Assembly (NCBI GenBank): GCA_024413595.1
Contig: JAKSUC010000007.1
Location: forward strand, 30,680 to 94,679
DNA from: Bacteroidales bacterium
Lineage (GTDB): Bacteria > Bacteroidota > Bacteroidia > Bacteroidales > UBA3824
Length of the DNA: 64,000 nucleotides
Direction: 5' to 3'
The first letter of the stretch is position 1. The number at the start of each line of letters is the position of its first letter. Shown one piece after another: positions 28,377-36,730 of the stretch. Below the pieces are notes generated by a model. It did not search any database and was not told the origin of the DNA. It worked only from the letters and a program-made list of their open reading frames with translations. Both the position numbers and the translations under genes were made by a program.

Positions 28377-28411
28377 AATTAAGAATGCTCTTAAACTTTT
28401 AATTCTTAATT
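28377..28411. repeat. Inverted repeat between pheS and tyrS
   Basis: AATTAAGAAT (28377-28386) and ATTCTTAATT (28402-28411) are perfect 10-bp arms with a 15-base loop and no T run on the transcribed strand. It could be a weak hairpin or processing site. Confidence 0.45.
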
Positions 28412-28417
28412 TGTTTA

Positions 28418-29431
28418 TTAGTGTTTAAATCTTGATAAAAATTTCATATCATTTTCAAAAAACATACGGATGTCGGTTACACCGTAACGAAGCATTGCTG
28501 TACGTTCTATACCCATACCAAATGCAAAACCTGAATATTCTTCTGGATTGATGCCACAGTTTTTAAGAACGTTAGGATGAACCATTCCGCATCCTAAAAT
28601 TTCTAACCAACCTGTACCTTTGCAAATTGGACAACCTTTGCCTCCACAAATTGAACATGAAACGTCCATTTCTGCGCTTGGTTCGGTAAATGGGAAATAT
28701 GATGGACGAAGACGAATTTCTGTTTTTTCACCGTAAAATTCTTTTGCAAAATACATTAGAGTTTGTTTAAGGTCTGCAAACGAAACGTTTTTGTCGATAT
28801 AAAGACCTTCTACTTGATGGAAAATACAGTGACTACGTGCAGAAACAGCTTCGTTTCTAAAAACTCTTCCTGGAACAAGAACACGAATTGGTGGTTTTTG
28901 GTGTTCCATTACACGTACTTGTCCTCCTGAAGTGTGAGTTCTTAATAATATGTCGGGATTTGTTTCAACAAAGAAAGTATCTTGCATATCGCGAGCTGGG
29001 TGTTCTGGAGGAAAATTTAATGCTGTAAAATTATGATAATCGTCTTCAATTTCTTGACCTTCAGCCACTGTAAAACCTAAACGTCCAAAAATTTCGATAA
29101 TTTCGTTTTTCACCATAGTGATAGGATGGTGAGAACCTAAATTAATGTTTGGACCAGGTAAACTTGTGTCTAAATCATTAGGTTTTGACGAAAGCTCTTC
29201 AGTTTTTTCTTTAACTTCAGCAATTTTCTTTTCAACTAATTGCTTTAAAAGATTAATTTTTTGACCGTATTCTTTTTTTTGTTCAGGAGCTACGGCTTTA
29301 AATTCTGCAAAAATTTCGTTTAAAATACCTTTTTTTGCCAAAAATCTCAGACGTAATTCTTCAGCTTTTTCAGCTGTTTCTGCCTTGAACTCTTCAACTT
29401 CTTGAATAAAGTCTTTAATTTTTTCTATCAT
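28418..29431 (-). CDS. pheS: Phenylalanyl-tRNA synthetase alpha subunit
   Basis: PheS is the catalytic subunit of the alpha2beta2 class II enzyme. The 337 residues have an N-terminal coiled coil (1-85), then the catalytic core: GSHHPITMVKNEIIEIFGRLGF, PPEHPARDMQDTFFVE, LLRTHTSGGQVRVME (motif 2 region), GRVFRNEAVSARSHCIFHQVEGL, SYFPFTEPSAEMDVSC and GFAFGMGIERTAMLRYG (motif 3). A Cys4 knuckle (CSICGGKGCPIC) lies near 260, as in many PheS. The beta subunit pheT is not in the window. It is followed by tyrS and preceded by a cyclophilin gene. Confidence 0.97.
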   Translation of the reverse strand: MIEKIKDFIQEVEEFKAETAEKAEELRLRFLAKKGILNEIFAEFKAVAPEQKKEYGQKINLLKQLVEKKIAEVKEKTEELSSKPNDLDTSLPGPNINLGSHHPITMVKNEIIEIFGRLGFTVAEGQEIEDDYHNFTALNFPPEHPARDMQDTFFVETNPDILLRTHTSGGQVRVMEHQKPPIRVLVPGRVFRNEAVSARSHCIFHQVEGLYIDKNVSFADLKQTLMYFAKEFYGEKTEIRLRPSYFPFTEPSAEMDVSCSICGGKGCPICKGTGWLEILGCGMVHPNVLKNCGINPEEYSGFAFGMGIERTAMLRYGVTDIRMFFENDMKFLSRFKH

Positions 29432-29445
29432 TTTGATTTGTATAT

Positions 29446-30114
29446 TTAGTCAACAATAGATGCTTTAATAATAACAACGTCTTTTACAGGACGGTCTGAA
29501 CGGTCTTTTTCAACTTTAGCTATTTTGTCGATAACTTCTAGACCTTCAACAACTTCACCAAAAACTGTGTATTGAGCATCAAGAGAAGGAGTTCCTCCAA
29601 TAGTTTCATAATCAAGTTTGGCTTCTTGAGAAAATTCAAAACCATAGTTTTCAAGTTGTTTTAATTGACCATCAGTTAAAACTGTACCTTGAACAATATA
29701 GAATTGAGAACCACTTGAACGACGCATTGGATTTCCTTGGTCACCAGTTCTTGCAGCTGCGAGAGCTCCTTTTTTGTGATAATATTGTGGTAATAATTCA
29801 GCTGGAATTGTATAACCTGGACCTCCAGAACCTAAACGTTGTCCAGCAGGTGCATTTTTAGACTCAGGATCTCCACCTTGGATCATAAATCCGTCAATTA
29901 CACGGTGAAACAATAGTCCATCATAATAATGTTCTTTTACTAATTTAATAAAATTGTCGCGGTGACAAGGTGTTCCATCATAAAGTTTAATCTTCATGTT
30001 ACCTTCTGTGGTTTCTATCAAAATCATCGTTTCGTGTGTTTTTTTTTGTGCGTAACTATTATAACTTGTGGCTATTAAACACAAAGTTAAAACAATATTG
30101 GTTAGTAATTTCAT
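29446..30114 (-). CDS. Secreted cyclophilin-type peptidyl-prolyl isomerase
   Basis: This protein catalyses cis-trans isomerisation of X-Pro bonds during folding, here in the periplasm. The 222 residues comprise a signal peptide (MKLLTNIVLTLCLIATSYNSYA, cleavage near 22) and a cyclophilin domain with YYDGLLFHRVIDGFMIQGGDP (catalytic Arg in FHRV), GYTIPAELLP, KKGALAAARTGDQGNPMRRSSGSQFYIVQG and YTVFGEVVEGLEVIDKIA. The insertion around PMRRSSGSQF and the LKQLENYGFEFSQEAKLDYETIGG segment are typical of Bacteroidota forms. It lies 14 bp upstream of pheS, so the two are probably co-transcribed. Confidence 0.93.
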   Translation of the reverse strand: MKLLTNIVLTLCLIATSYNSYAQKKTHETMILIETTEGNMKIKLYDGTPCHRDNFIKLVKEHYYDGLLFHRVIDGFMIQGGDPESKNAPAGQRLGSGGPGYTIPAELLPQYYHKKGALAAARTGDQGNPMRRSSGSQFYIVQGTVLTDGQLKQLENYGFEFSQEAKLDYETIGGTPSLDAQYTVFGEVVEGLEVIDKIAKVEKDRSDRPVKDVVIIKASIVD

Positions 30115-30253
30115 ATTATAATAAGTTTATATTCAATGCCAAATTTGGGCAAATTTACACACTTTATTATTAATAATAAAAAAAATATTTTAGTCTTGTT
30201 TTGATAGTGACGATATAAGAAGTTTTTTTTCAAATGTTTTTATGTGTTACCAT

Positions 30254-30286
30254 TTCCAAATCGATGAAATTTTTATCGATTTGGAA
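30254..30286. repeat. Strong inverted repeat without T tract
   Basis: TTCCAAATCGAT (30254-30265) and ATCGATTTGGAA (30275-30286) form a perfect 12-bp stem with a 9-base loop. No T run follows on either strand, so it is not a normal terminator; it may be an operator. Confidence 0.6.
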
Positions 30287-30501
30287 GTAGTATCTCGATA
30301 ATAATAAATATAAATTGTTGATTTTTAATAGTTAATAATTTTATGTTAAAAATATAAAAATCGTATCAAGAAATATTTTTTGCTTTATAAAACAAATACA
30401 TTTCTTAGGTCTTAAATAAAAAAATTATGTGTTTGAAAATTTTGTTTTTTTAATTGATAAATCATATTATTGATTTTTTCAATAATCTAATCAAAAAAAT
30501 C

Positions 30502-30533
30502 TTGCCTCGTTTAAAATAAGTTTTTTAACTTTG
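30502..30533 (+). promoter_or_regulatory. Promoter of the DASS transporter gene
   Basis: TTG (30502-30504), a 21-bp spacer and TAACTTTG (30526-30533) match the Bacteroidota consensus, 48 bp before the ATG. Confidence 0.7.
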
Positions 30534-30581
30534 CAACTTGAATTTTAAAAAAAAATCTAATCAATAAGTAAATCATAAATC

Positions 30582-32048
30582 ATGGAAAAGAGTAAATTAA
30601 TAAAACTCGGCATTTCAGCGATACTCTTTCTAATCATTTGGCTGTTACCAACAACAGCATTTGGAGTACCCGGCTTAACGGTTATAGAACAAAGAGTAAT
30701 TGCAATTTTTGTATTGGCAGCAATTTTATGGATTTTAGAACCTATTCCTATTTGGGGAACTTCAGTTGTGGTGATGGTTCTAATGTTGTTAACCACAAGT
30801 GACAGTATGTTGAGTTTCTTTGGAGGTACAGAAGAAGAAATTGGAGCAACATTAAAATACAAAGCAATTATGGCGGCTTTTGCCGACCCAACAGTTATGC
30901 TTTTTATGGGAGGTTTTGTATTAGCTATTGCAGCAACAAAATATAAATTTGACGCAACTCTTGCAAGAACAATTCTTAAACCTTTTGGAACAAAACCTAA
31001 ATTTGTTATGTTAGGTTTCTTAGCTGTAACAGCTTTATTATCAATGTTTATGAGTAATACTGCTACTGCAGCAATGATGATTGCAATTTTAACTCCTGTT
31101 TTGGCAACAATGCCAGAGACAGACAATAAAGGTCGTGTTGGTTTAGCATTATCAATTCCTGTTGCAGCAAATATTGGTGGCATTGGTTCACCTATTGGAA
31201 CACCTCCAAACGTTGTTGCTGTTGGATGGTTAGAAAAAATGGAAATAAACGTAAGTTTTGGAACTTGGATGTTGTTAATGGTTCCTGTTGCAATGTTGAT
31301 TTTGTTTTTAGCATGGATTTTCTTAAACAAAATGTTCCCATGTAAACAAGAAAAAATTGAAGTTAAAATTGAAGGTGAAGTTGACAAAAGCCCAAAAGCA
31401 ATGGTTGTTTATTTCACTTTTGCAATCACAATTTTCTTATGGGTATTCGGTAAAGACTTATTTGGCGTAAACGCCAATGTTGTTGCACTCATTCCTTTTG
31501 CAGTATTCTGCCTTACTGGTGTATTTGAGAAAAAAGACCTTGCAAAAATCGATTGGGATGTTCTTTGGCTCGTAGCTGGTGGATTTGCACTTGGCGTTGG
31601 TCTCGAAGGTGAAATCTCTGGTATAGAAGATCCTGACAAAGCAGGTCACATGATGACAATGTCGAAACACATTGTTAGTGCAATTCCATTTAACTCATGG
31701 CCAACTTTATTAATTATTATTGGTTCAGGAGTTTTATGCTTAGTGATGTCAACATTTATGAGCAACTCAGCAACTGCAGCATTGTTAATTCCAATTTTTG
31801 CAGCAATGGCAAAAGGTATGGGAGATCAATTAGCACCATACGGAGGAGGAATAACATTAATTGTAGGTCTTGCATTATCAGCAAGTTTTGCAATGTCATT
31901 GCCAATTTCAACACCTCCAAACGCAATAGCTTATTCAAAAGGTTTTATCAAACAAAAAGAAATGGTTATTGTAGGTATTTTTGTAGGTATTATTAGTTTG
32001 ATAATCGGCTACACTGTGCTATTTACACTTGGCGGTGTTTTAAACTAA
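30582..32048 (+). CDS. SLC13/DASS family anion:sodium symporter
   Basis: This 488-residue inner-membrane transporter belongs to the divalent anion:Na+ symporter family, which imports dicarboxylates such as succinate, or sulfate/phosphate. It shows the internal two-fold repeat of the family: SNTATAAMM with PIGTPPNVVAVG in the first half and SNSATAALL with PISTPPNAIAY in the second. These are the paired SNT and TPPN motifs that bind substrate carboxylate and Na+. About eleven helices plus the re-entrant loops are visible. It is monocistronic, with a clear promoter and bidirectional terminator. Substrate cannot be settled from sequence; C4-dicarboxylate is most likely. Confidence 0.92.
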   Translation: MEKSKLIKLGISAILFLIIWLLPTTAFGVPGLTVIEQRVIAIFVLAAILWILEPIPIWGTSVVVMVLMLLTTSDSMLSFFGGTEEEIGATLKYKAIMAAFADPTVMLFMGGFVLAIAATKYKFDATLARTILKPFGTKPKFVMLGFLAVTALLSMFMSNTATAAMMIAILTPVLATMPETDNKGRVGLALSIPVAANIGGIGSPIGTPPNVVAVGWLEKMEINVSFGTWMLLMVPVAMLILFLAWIFLNKMFPCKQEKIEVKIEGEVDKSPKAMVVYFTFAITIFLWVFGKDLFGVNANVVALIPFAVFCLTGVFEKKDLAKIDWDVLWLVAGGFALGVGLEGEISGIEDPDKAGHMMTMSKHIVSAIPFNSWPTLLIIIGSGVLCLVMSTFMSNSATAALLIPIFAAMAKGMGDQLAPYGGGITLIVGLALSASFAMSLPISTPPNAIAYSKGFIKQKEMVIVGIFVGIISLIIGYTVLFTLGGVLN

Positions 32049-32070
32049 GATAATATTGTTAATCATATAA

Positions 32071-32104
32071 AAAAGCGTCTTTCATTTGAAAGACGCTTTT
32101 TTTA
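32071..32104. terminator. Bidirectional terminator after the DASS gene
   Basis: A 13-bp stem AAAAGCGTCTTTC (32071-32083) with GAAAGACGCTTTT (32088-32100) and ATTT loop is followed by TTT. The convergent response-regulator stop codon abuts it. Confidence 0.85.
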
Positions 32105-32887
32105 TATCATCACATTTTCAACAGCTTCAATTAATTTTTTACCTGTAAAAGGTTTTTTGATTATTGAAGTGATTTTTAATTGGTTGCATTGTGTTTGTAT
32201 TTCATTATCAATTTTGATACTTAACAATATTATTGGAGTATTTTCTAAATCTGATATATTTCTAATTTTAGAAACAAATTCAATTCCGTCTATATCTGGC
32301 ATATAATAATCTGAAATTATTAAATCAGGTTTAATTTCAGAAATATTTTTTATTGCTTCTTGTGCAGAACTATACGAAACTACATCATATCCTTGATTTT
32401 GAAGAGTATATTCTAAAATAAATCTTGTACCGTCAACATCGTCAACAATCAAAATTTTCTTTTTGACACTTTCTTTCTTTGCATAATCTGGAGCAATTTC
32501 TTCTGAGTAAAAAATTTCAGAAGTAGGATATTTTAAAATTGTGTCTATCAATGAATAATTATCACTCAATTTTAATAAATAACCTTTAGCTCCAACTTCA
32601 ATAAGTTTATCAATATAAGTTGGTTCGTCATATAACGAAAGTCCAATAATAAGTAAATTAGGACGTTTTTTTAAAGCCCTTTTTGTGGTTTCAATGCCAT
32701 TAATTCCTGGCATTTCAATATCCATAAATATAATATCGGCTTCAATATTATCAATATCTGCTAAAAAATCTTCTCCACAAGAATATTCTGCAACAACTTT
32801 ATTGTTACCGATTTTGCGTAATAATAATTTTGTTGTATTTCGGAATGAAGGTTTATCATCAACCAATATTATATTTCTTATGTCCAT
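32102..32887 (-). CDS. Tandem two-receiver response regulator without output domain
   Basis: The 261 residues contain two complete receiver domains and nothing else: REC1 (3-125; VDDKPS, phosphoacceptor Asp56 in MDIEMPGING, GYLLKLS lysine) and REC2 (143-261; LIVDDVDG, Asp193 in SDYYMPDIDG, KPF lysine). REC1 resembles NarL/LuxR-type regulators and would normally be followed by a GerE helix-turn-helix; here a second receiver takes its place. No DNA-binding or enzyme domain is present, so it likely acts by protein contacts or as a phosphate sink. It starts 13 bp after the sensor kinase gene (32901-34877), its likely partner. Confidence 0.9.
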   Translation of the reverse strand: MDIRNIILVDDKPSFRNTTKLLLRKIGNNKVVAEYSCGEDFLADIDNIEADIIFMDIEMPGINGIETTKRALKKRPNLLIIGLSLYDEPTYIDKLIEVGAKGYLLKLSDNYSLIDTILKYPTSEIFYSEEIAPDYAKKESVKKKILIVDDVDGTRFILEYTLQNQGYDVVSYSSAQEAIKNISEIKPDLIISDYYMPDIDGIEFVSKIRNISDLENTPIILLSIKIDNEIQTQCNQLKITSIIKKPFTGKKLIEAVENVMI

Positions 32888-32900
32888 TTATAAATTATTT

Positions 32901-34877
32901 TTATTCTACCTCGCAATCTTTTAGTGTATTATCTATTAAAATGTCGATTTTTACACCATTGTTAGGAGATGTATTAATTTTCATTTCTCCATTTAAACTT
33001 GAAATACGACCTTGCAAATTGTTTAAACCGCTACATGTTTTTAGTTTAATTTGTTCTTGAACTTGATTAAGGTCAAATCCAATTCCATCATCTGAATATT
33101 TTATACTGATAAATTTGCCTTCTGTTGCAAAAAGCATCACTATTTTTTTTGCATTAGAATGTTTAACCGCATTGTTTAATAATTCGTTAACAATTCTAAA
33201 TATTGCAGTTTTACATTTTTGACTTTCTGGTTCAACAAAATTTTGAGTTTCAAAAATAATTTTTGGAGTATTTCCTGGAATTAAACGTTTACACAATGTT
33301 TTTATAGAAGCCACTAATCCAAAATTAGCTAAAATATCTGGCATCAAATTGTTAGAAATGCTTTTTGACTCAGCAACAGCTTCGGCAATTAATTCTTTCA
33401 TTTCTAAATATACAGCAGGTAATTCGTCTTGAGCAATTTTATCGTGAGAAAGTAAATTTACATAAGTATTTAAACTAGATAAAAAAGCTCCTAATCCATC
33501 ATGAACATCTTTTGCAAAGCGTGTGCGTTCACGTTCTTCTGTTTCAACAATTGTGTTTAATATCTGTTTGTCAATGTTTTTTCGTTCTGAAATATCACGT
33601 GCAACACTCATTATAGAAAATTTGTTGGCACGATTAAATTTGCCTGCATGAATTTCTACAGGAACTAAATTTCCGTTTTTAGATGTTAAATAAGTTTCAA
33701 AAGTTTGAGGGCCATCTGTAGCTACTAGTCGTAATTTGTCTACCATTGTAGACGAAAAAACAGGTTCTACAAAATTTCCTGGTTTTGCTTTTAAAATTTC
33801 ATCGCGACTATAACCTAACATATTGATTGCTGTATTGTTAACTTCACTAAAATGTAGGTTTCCATTTTCATCAAAATCATAAACAAAAACAGCATCATTG
33901 TTTTGATTAAATAATGTACGATATTTTTCTTCGCTTTCTTGTAATAATAATTCTGCTTTTCTTCGTGCAATATTATATTTGTGTGACGACAATCTACTAT
34001 GAAAAATTGGTGATAAATAATCTGCAATACGTTCTAATTTTCCATTATTTGTATCTCCACAATCACCTGAAGCAGAAATAAATCCAATAACTTCTTCTCT
34101 ATAAATGATAGGAACTGTAATCATATATGAAACCATCATTTGAGTATAGAAAGGTTTTTGGTTAATTTGATTTTCAATAATTGTTGTTTTTTGAGAAATT
34201 ACTTTTGCTATTGTTCCTATATCAGAAATTTTATATTCAATATTTTCATTAATAGTTTTTGTTTCAGAAATTTGAGCTGGACACATAATAAGATTTTCTT
34301 CGTTGATATATGCTATAGCTCCGTATTTGCATGAAATGTATTTTAAAATTTCTTCTAATAGAGAAATATAAATTTCGTTTTGTTGATGTGTTAGAAAAAT
34401 TGATGCTATAGTATTTCTGATACCAAGATCATTTTGAGATACTTGTAAACTTTGTTGAGTAAGAAAATGTTGATATAATTCGTTTTTAAGTCTTTCGTTT
34501 GATTTACGTAATTGAAGATGAGTTTTTACTCTTGCAATCAATTCTGAAATCAAAAATGGTTTTTTGATATAGTCTACGCCTCCTAAATCAAAACCTTTAA
34601 GTAAGCTATTTTCGTCAACTTTGGCTGTTAAGAAAATAATTGGAATTTCTTTAATTTGCGGTTCTGCTTTAACTCTACGACAAACTTCAAATCCGTCAAC
34701 ATTGGGCATCATTATATCAAGCAAAATAAGGTCAACTTTATTGTTTTTTAAAACGTCAACTACTTTTGCACCATCGTTTTCTATTATAACATTATATTGA
34801 TAACCTGATAATATGTCTTTAAGTAAAAGCAAGTTAGACATACTATCATCTACTACTAATATGTTTGAGTTTTCCAT
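32901..34877 (-). CDS. REC-GAF-PAS-HisKA_3 hybrid sensor histidine kinase
   Basis: This soluble kinase has 658 residues from MENSNILVVDD. Order: receiver (4-125; VDDSMSNL, LLDIMMPNVDG, KKPF), coiled linker, GAF-like domain (about 160-310), PAS (about 325-440; ESEEKYRTLFNQNNDAVFVYD), HisKA_3 dimerisation/phosphoacceptor (about 450-520; RFAKDVHDGLGAFLSSLN) and HATPase (about 560-650; NELLNNAVKHSNA, YSDDGIGFDL, GLNNLQGRI). The N, G1 and G2 boxes are intact, so it should be active. The frame is open from 34898, but a TAACTTTA -7-like box at 34911-34918 leaves too little leader for that; the ATG at 34877 is preferred. It pairs with the downstream tandem receiver. Confidence 0.92.
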   Translation of the reverse strand: MENSNILVVDDSMSNLLLLKDILSGYQYNVIIENDGAKVVDVLKNNKVDLILLDIMMPNVDGFEVCRRVKAEPQIKEIPIIFLTAKVDENSLLKGFDLGGVDYIKKPFLISELIARVKTHLQLRKSNERLKNELYQHFLTQQSLQVSQNDLGIRNTIASIFLTHQQNEIYISLLEEILKYISCKYGAIAYINEENLIMCPAQISETKTINENIEYKISDIGTIAKVISQKTTIIENQINQKPFYTQMMVSYMITVPIIYREEVIGFISASGDCGDTNNGKLERIADYLSPIFHSRLSSHKYNIARRKAELLLQESEEKYRTLFNQNNDAVFVYDFDENGNLHFSEVNNTAINMLGYSRDEILKAKPGNFVEPVFSSTMVDKLRLVATDGPQTFETYLTSKNGNLVPVEIHAGKFNRANKFSIMSVARDISERKNIDKQILNTIVETEERERTRFAKDVHDGLGAFLSSLNTYVNLLSHDKIAQDELPAVYLEMKELIAEAVAESKSISNNLMPDILANFGLVASIKTLCKRLIPGNTPKIIFETQNFVEPESQKCKTAIFRIVNELLNNAVKHSNAKKIVMLFATEGKFISIKYSDDGIGFDLNQVQEQIKLKTCSGLNNLQGRISSLNGEMKINTSPNNGVKIDILIDNTLKDCEVE

Positions 34878-34910
34878 AATTTGATTGAATACTAACAATA
34901 ATTCAGATTA

Positions 34911-34918
34911 TAAAGTTA
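34911..34918 (-). promoter_or_regulatory. -7-like box for the kinase/receiver operon
   Basis: The minus strand reads TAACTTTA, one base from TAnnTTTG, 34 bp before the preferred ATG (34877). Confidence 0.45.
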
Positions 34919-34973
34919 CGGAATAAATTGATATGAAAAGTCAAAATAAAAATTTTTTTTGAGTAAAAATAAT

Positions 34974-35001
34974 AAAAAAGGAAATGCTAAAATGCACTTC
35001 C
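34974..35001 (-). terminator. Terminator after tRNA-Gln
   Basis: Minus-strand stem GGAAGTGC/GCATTTCC (one G-T pair) with ATTTTA loop is followed by TTTTTTA. Confidence 0.75.
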
Positions 35002-35007
35002 TTAAAG

Positions 35008-35080
35008 TTGCCCGACCAGGGTTCGAACCTGGACTTTACTGATCCAGAGTCAGTCGTGTTGCCAATTACACCATCGGGCA
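35008..35080 (-). tRNA. tRNA-Gln (anticodon CTG)
   Basis: The cloverleaf has acceptor TGCCCGA/TCGGGCA, D-arm GTGTAATTGGCAACAC, anticodon stem ACTGA/TCAGT with loop CTCTGGA (anticodon CTG, reading CAG), and T-arm CCAGGTTCGAACCCTGG. The discriminator is A, CCA is not encoded, and the U1-A72 end is typical of tRNA-Gln. Length is 73 nt. Confidence 0.95.
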
Positions 35081-35093
35081 ATTATTTATGACG

Positions 35094-35101
35094 CAAAATT
35101 A
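35094..35101 (-). promoter_or_regulatory. -7 box of the tRNA-Gln promoter
   Basis: The minus strand reads TAATTTTG, matching TAnnTTTG, 14 bp before the tRNA 5' end. Confidence 0.5.
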
Positions 35102-35392
35102 GAAATACTTTGTGAAATTGAAAAATAATTTTTTATTATCAATTAATATTCTAATTAAAAAAATGATTTTTTTCTCCTTTTTTATGGTAAAAAAGTGATT
35201 TTTTAAACTTTTTTTGAAATTTAATGCTTCTAAAATATCATTATCATTAAAATGTAGTCTTAGAACAACGCAACGATATTAGCAAAAACTATCCAAAGAT
35301 GGTAAAATTCAATTTAAAGGTGTTGCTAAATAGGTGGATATTTTGTGATTTGTTTTTTTATACTAAATATTTTAGAAAATATTGTTTTATTT

Positions 35393-35425
35393 ATGAGTAT
35401 TTGTAAAATATTTACAAATATTCAT
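35393..35425. promoter_or_regulatory. 33-bp inverted repeat upstream of the RloA/RloB operon
   Basis: ATGAGTATTTGTAAA (35393-35407) and TTTACAAATATTCAT (35411-35425) form 15-bp arms with one mismatch around a 3-base centre. It lies 78 bp before rloA, just upstream of a TTG (35432-35434) and a TATTTTTG near 35457-35464 that could form the promoter. I infer an operator. The rest of 35102-35502 has no gene. Confidence 0.55.
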
Positions 35426-35502
35426 AAAAACGTTGTGTATTTTTAAAAAAACTTATGTATTTTTGTAAAAAAATTACAAATCTTAATTAAATTTATAAAA
35501 TC

Positions 35503-36720
35503 ATGATAGTAGAATTTTCAGTAGAGAATTTTCTCTCAATAAGAGAAAAGCAAACACTTTCTTTTGAACCTACAGTTCATAACAAATTAGATCAATATTA
35601 TATAACGCAAATTGAAGATAAGGTAAAAGGAAAGAAACCTTTATCTTTATTGAAAATTGCTATTATGTATGGTGCAAATGCTTCTGGAAAAACTAATTTT
35701 TTAAAGGCTCTTACTTGTTTTAAGTTTCTTGTTATAAAAAGTAAATCAAATAAAAATGAGAAATTACCAATTAGACCATTTATTTTTGATAGAGATAAGT
35801 CAACTAAAATGGAAATGATATTTATTGCAAACCAAACTAAATATTGTTATCAATTTGAGTTTAATGTTAATTGTATAATTAGGGAAGAATTATCTGAATA
35901 TAAGTATTTAACTTCAGAAAGAAAGGAAACTATTTATTTGCGAACAACTGATACTGATAAACAAATACAAACAATAAATTTTAATGATAAATTGAATATT
36001 GATGAAACAACTATTGTCGATTTAAAAAGGAAAACATTATGGAATGAATCTGTTATTGTTGGTTTTTCTAAAATAAGTGCTGATATTTCACAATTGAAAG
36101 ATATATCAGATTGGTTTGAAATTCATTTTCCATGTTCAATTACACCTGAAATGGATTTAATAAACTTTGCTTCTGAATCCATTAATAATGGTTCTGTTGA
36201 TAAAAATAGTGTTGTCGAATTCTTGAAAAATGCAGATTTTAATATTTCTGATATTATTGTAGATAATTCTTTATATACTATTTTTCAGCATGTTGTTGAT
36301 GATAAATCATTTTCACTTTCAATTAACGAAGAATCATTAGGAACTAAAAGATTTTATGGACTTTCTGTTGTTTTATTAAATCAATCTAAAGAATCATTAT
36401 TTATTTGCATTGACGAATTAGATAGTTCTTTGCATCCTGATTTGTATAACGCTTTTATTCTTACATTTTTACAAAATGCTTCTAACTCTCAATTATTTAT
36501 TACTACTCATAACAGAGATTTTTTACGAAATAAAGATATTTTAAGAAAAGATGCGTTATGGATTGCTAATAAAAACGATGACGCTTCAACTGAAATATAT
36601 TCTTTTGCTGATTTTGATAGTTCTGTTTTTAGAAATGATACTTCTAGTTTTTATAATGTATATTCCATTGGTAAGTTAGGAGGCACTCCAAATGTAATAA
36701 ATGATTTAATGTTATTTTAG
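35503..36720 (+). CDS. AAA15-family ATPase, RloA/AbiLi-like defence ATPase
   Basis: This 405-residue SMC/OLD-like ABC-type ATPase begins MIVEFSVENFLSIREKQTLSF, the standard opening of AAA15 proteins. It has Walker A GANASGKT at 57-64, a short insertion in place of a long coiled coil, a signature-like EESLGTKRF region (about 282-290), Walker B LFICIDELDSSLHPDL and the switch His in LFITTHNRDFL. It is followed 10 bp later by an RloB gene. The same ATPase + RloB pairing defines RloAB and the AbiL phage-abortive system, and resembles PARIS (AAA15 + Toprim). I infer that the ATPase senses infection and controls the RloB effector. Base composition is not clearly different from neighbours. Confidence 0.85.
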   Translation: MIVEFSVENFLSIREKQTLSFEPTVHNKLDQYYITQIEDKVKGKKPLSLLKIAIMYGANASGKTNFLKALTCFKFLVIKSKSNKNEKLPIRPFIFDRDKSTKMEMIFIANQTKYCYQFEFNVNCIIREELSEYKYLTSERKETIYLRTTDTDKQIQTINFNDKLNIDETTIVDLKRKTLWNESVIVGFSKISADISQLKDISDWFEIHFPCSITPEMDLINFASESINNGSVDKNSVVEFLKNADFNISDIIVDNSLYTIFQHVVDDKSFSLSINEESLGTKRFYGLSVVLLNQSKESLFICIDELDSSLHPDLYNAFILTFLQNASNSQLFITTHNRDFLRNKDILRKDALWIANKNDDASTEIYSFADFDSSVFRNDTSSFYNVYSIGKLGGTPNVINDLMLF

Positions 36721-36725
36721 GAGGA
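36719..36725 (+). promoter_or_regulatory. Strong Shine-Dalgarno site of rloB
   Basis: AGGAGGA overlaps the preceding TAG stop, 5 bp before the ATG. Genes elsewhere in the window mostly lack such sites. Confidence 0.75.
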
Positions 36726-36730
36726 ATATT

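Larger units (their letters stand above)
30115..30581. other. Intergenic region between cyclophilin and DASS transporter
   Basis: This divergent gap is AT-rich with no supported gene. It holds a strong hairpin at 30254-30286 and the transporter promoter at 30502-30533. Confidence 0.6.

Noticed and set aside
30557..31387. Long open frame antisense to the DASS gene
   Set aside because: It is a composition shadow of the transporter; the protein is low in aromatic residues and has no motif.
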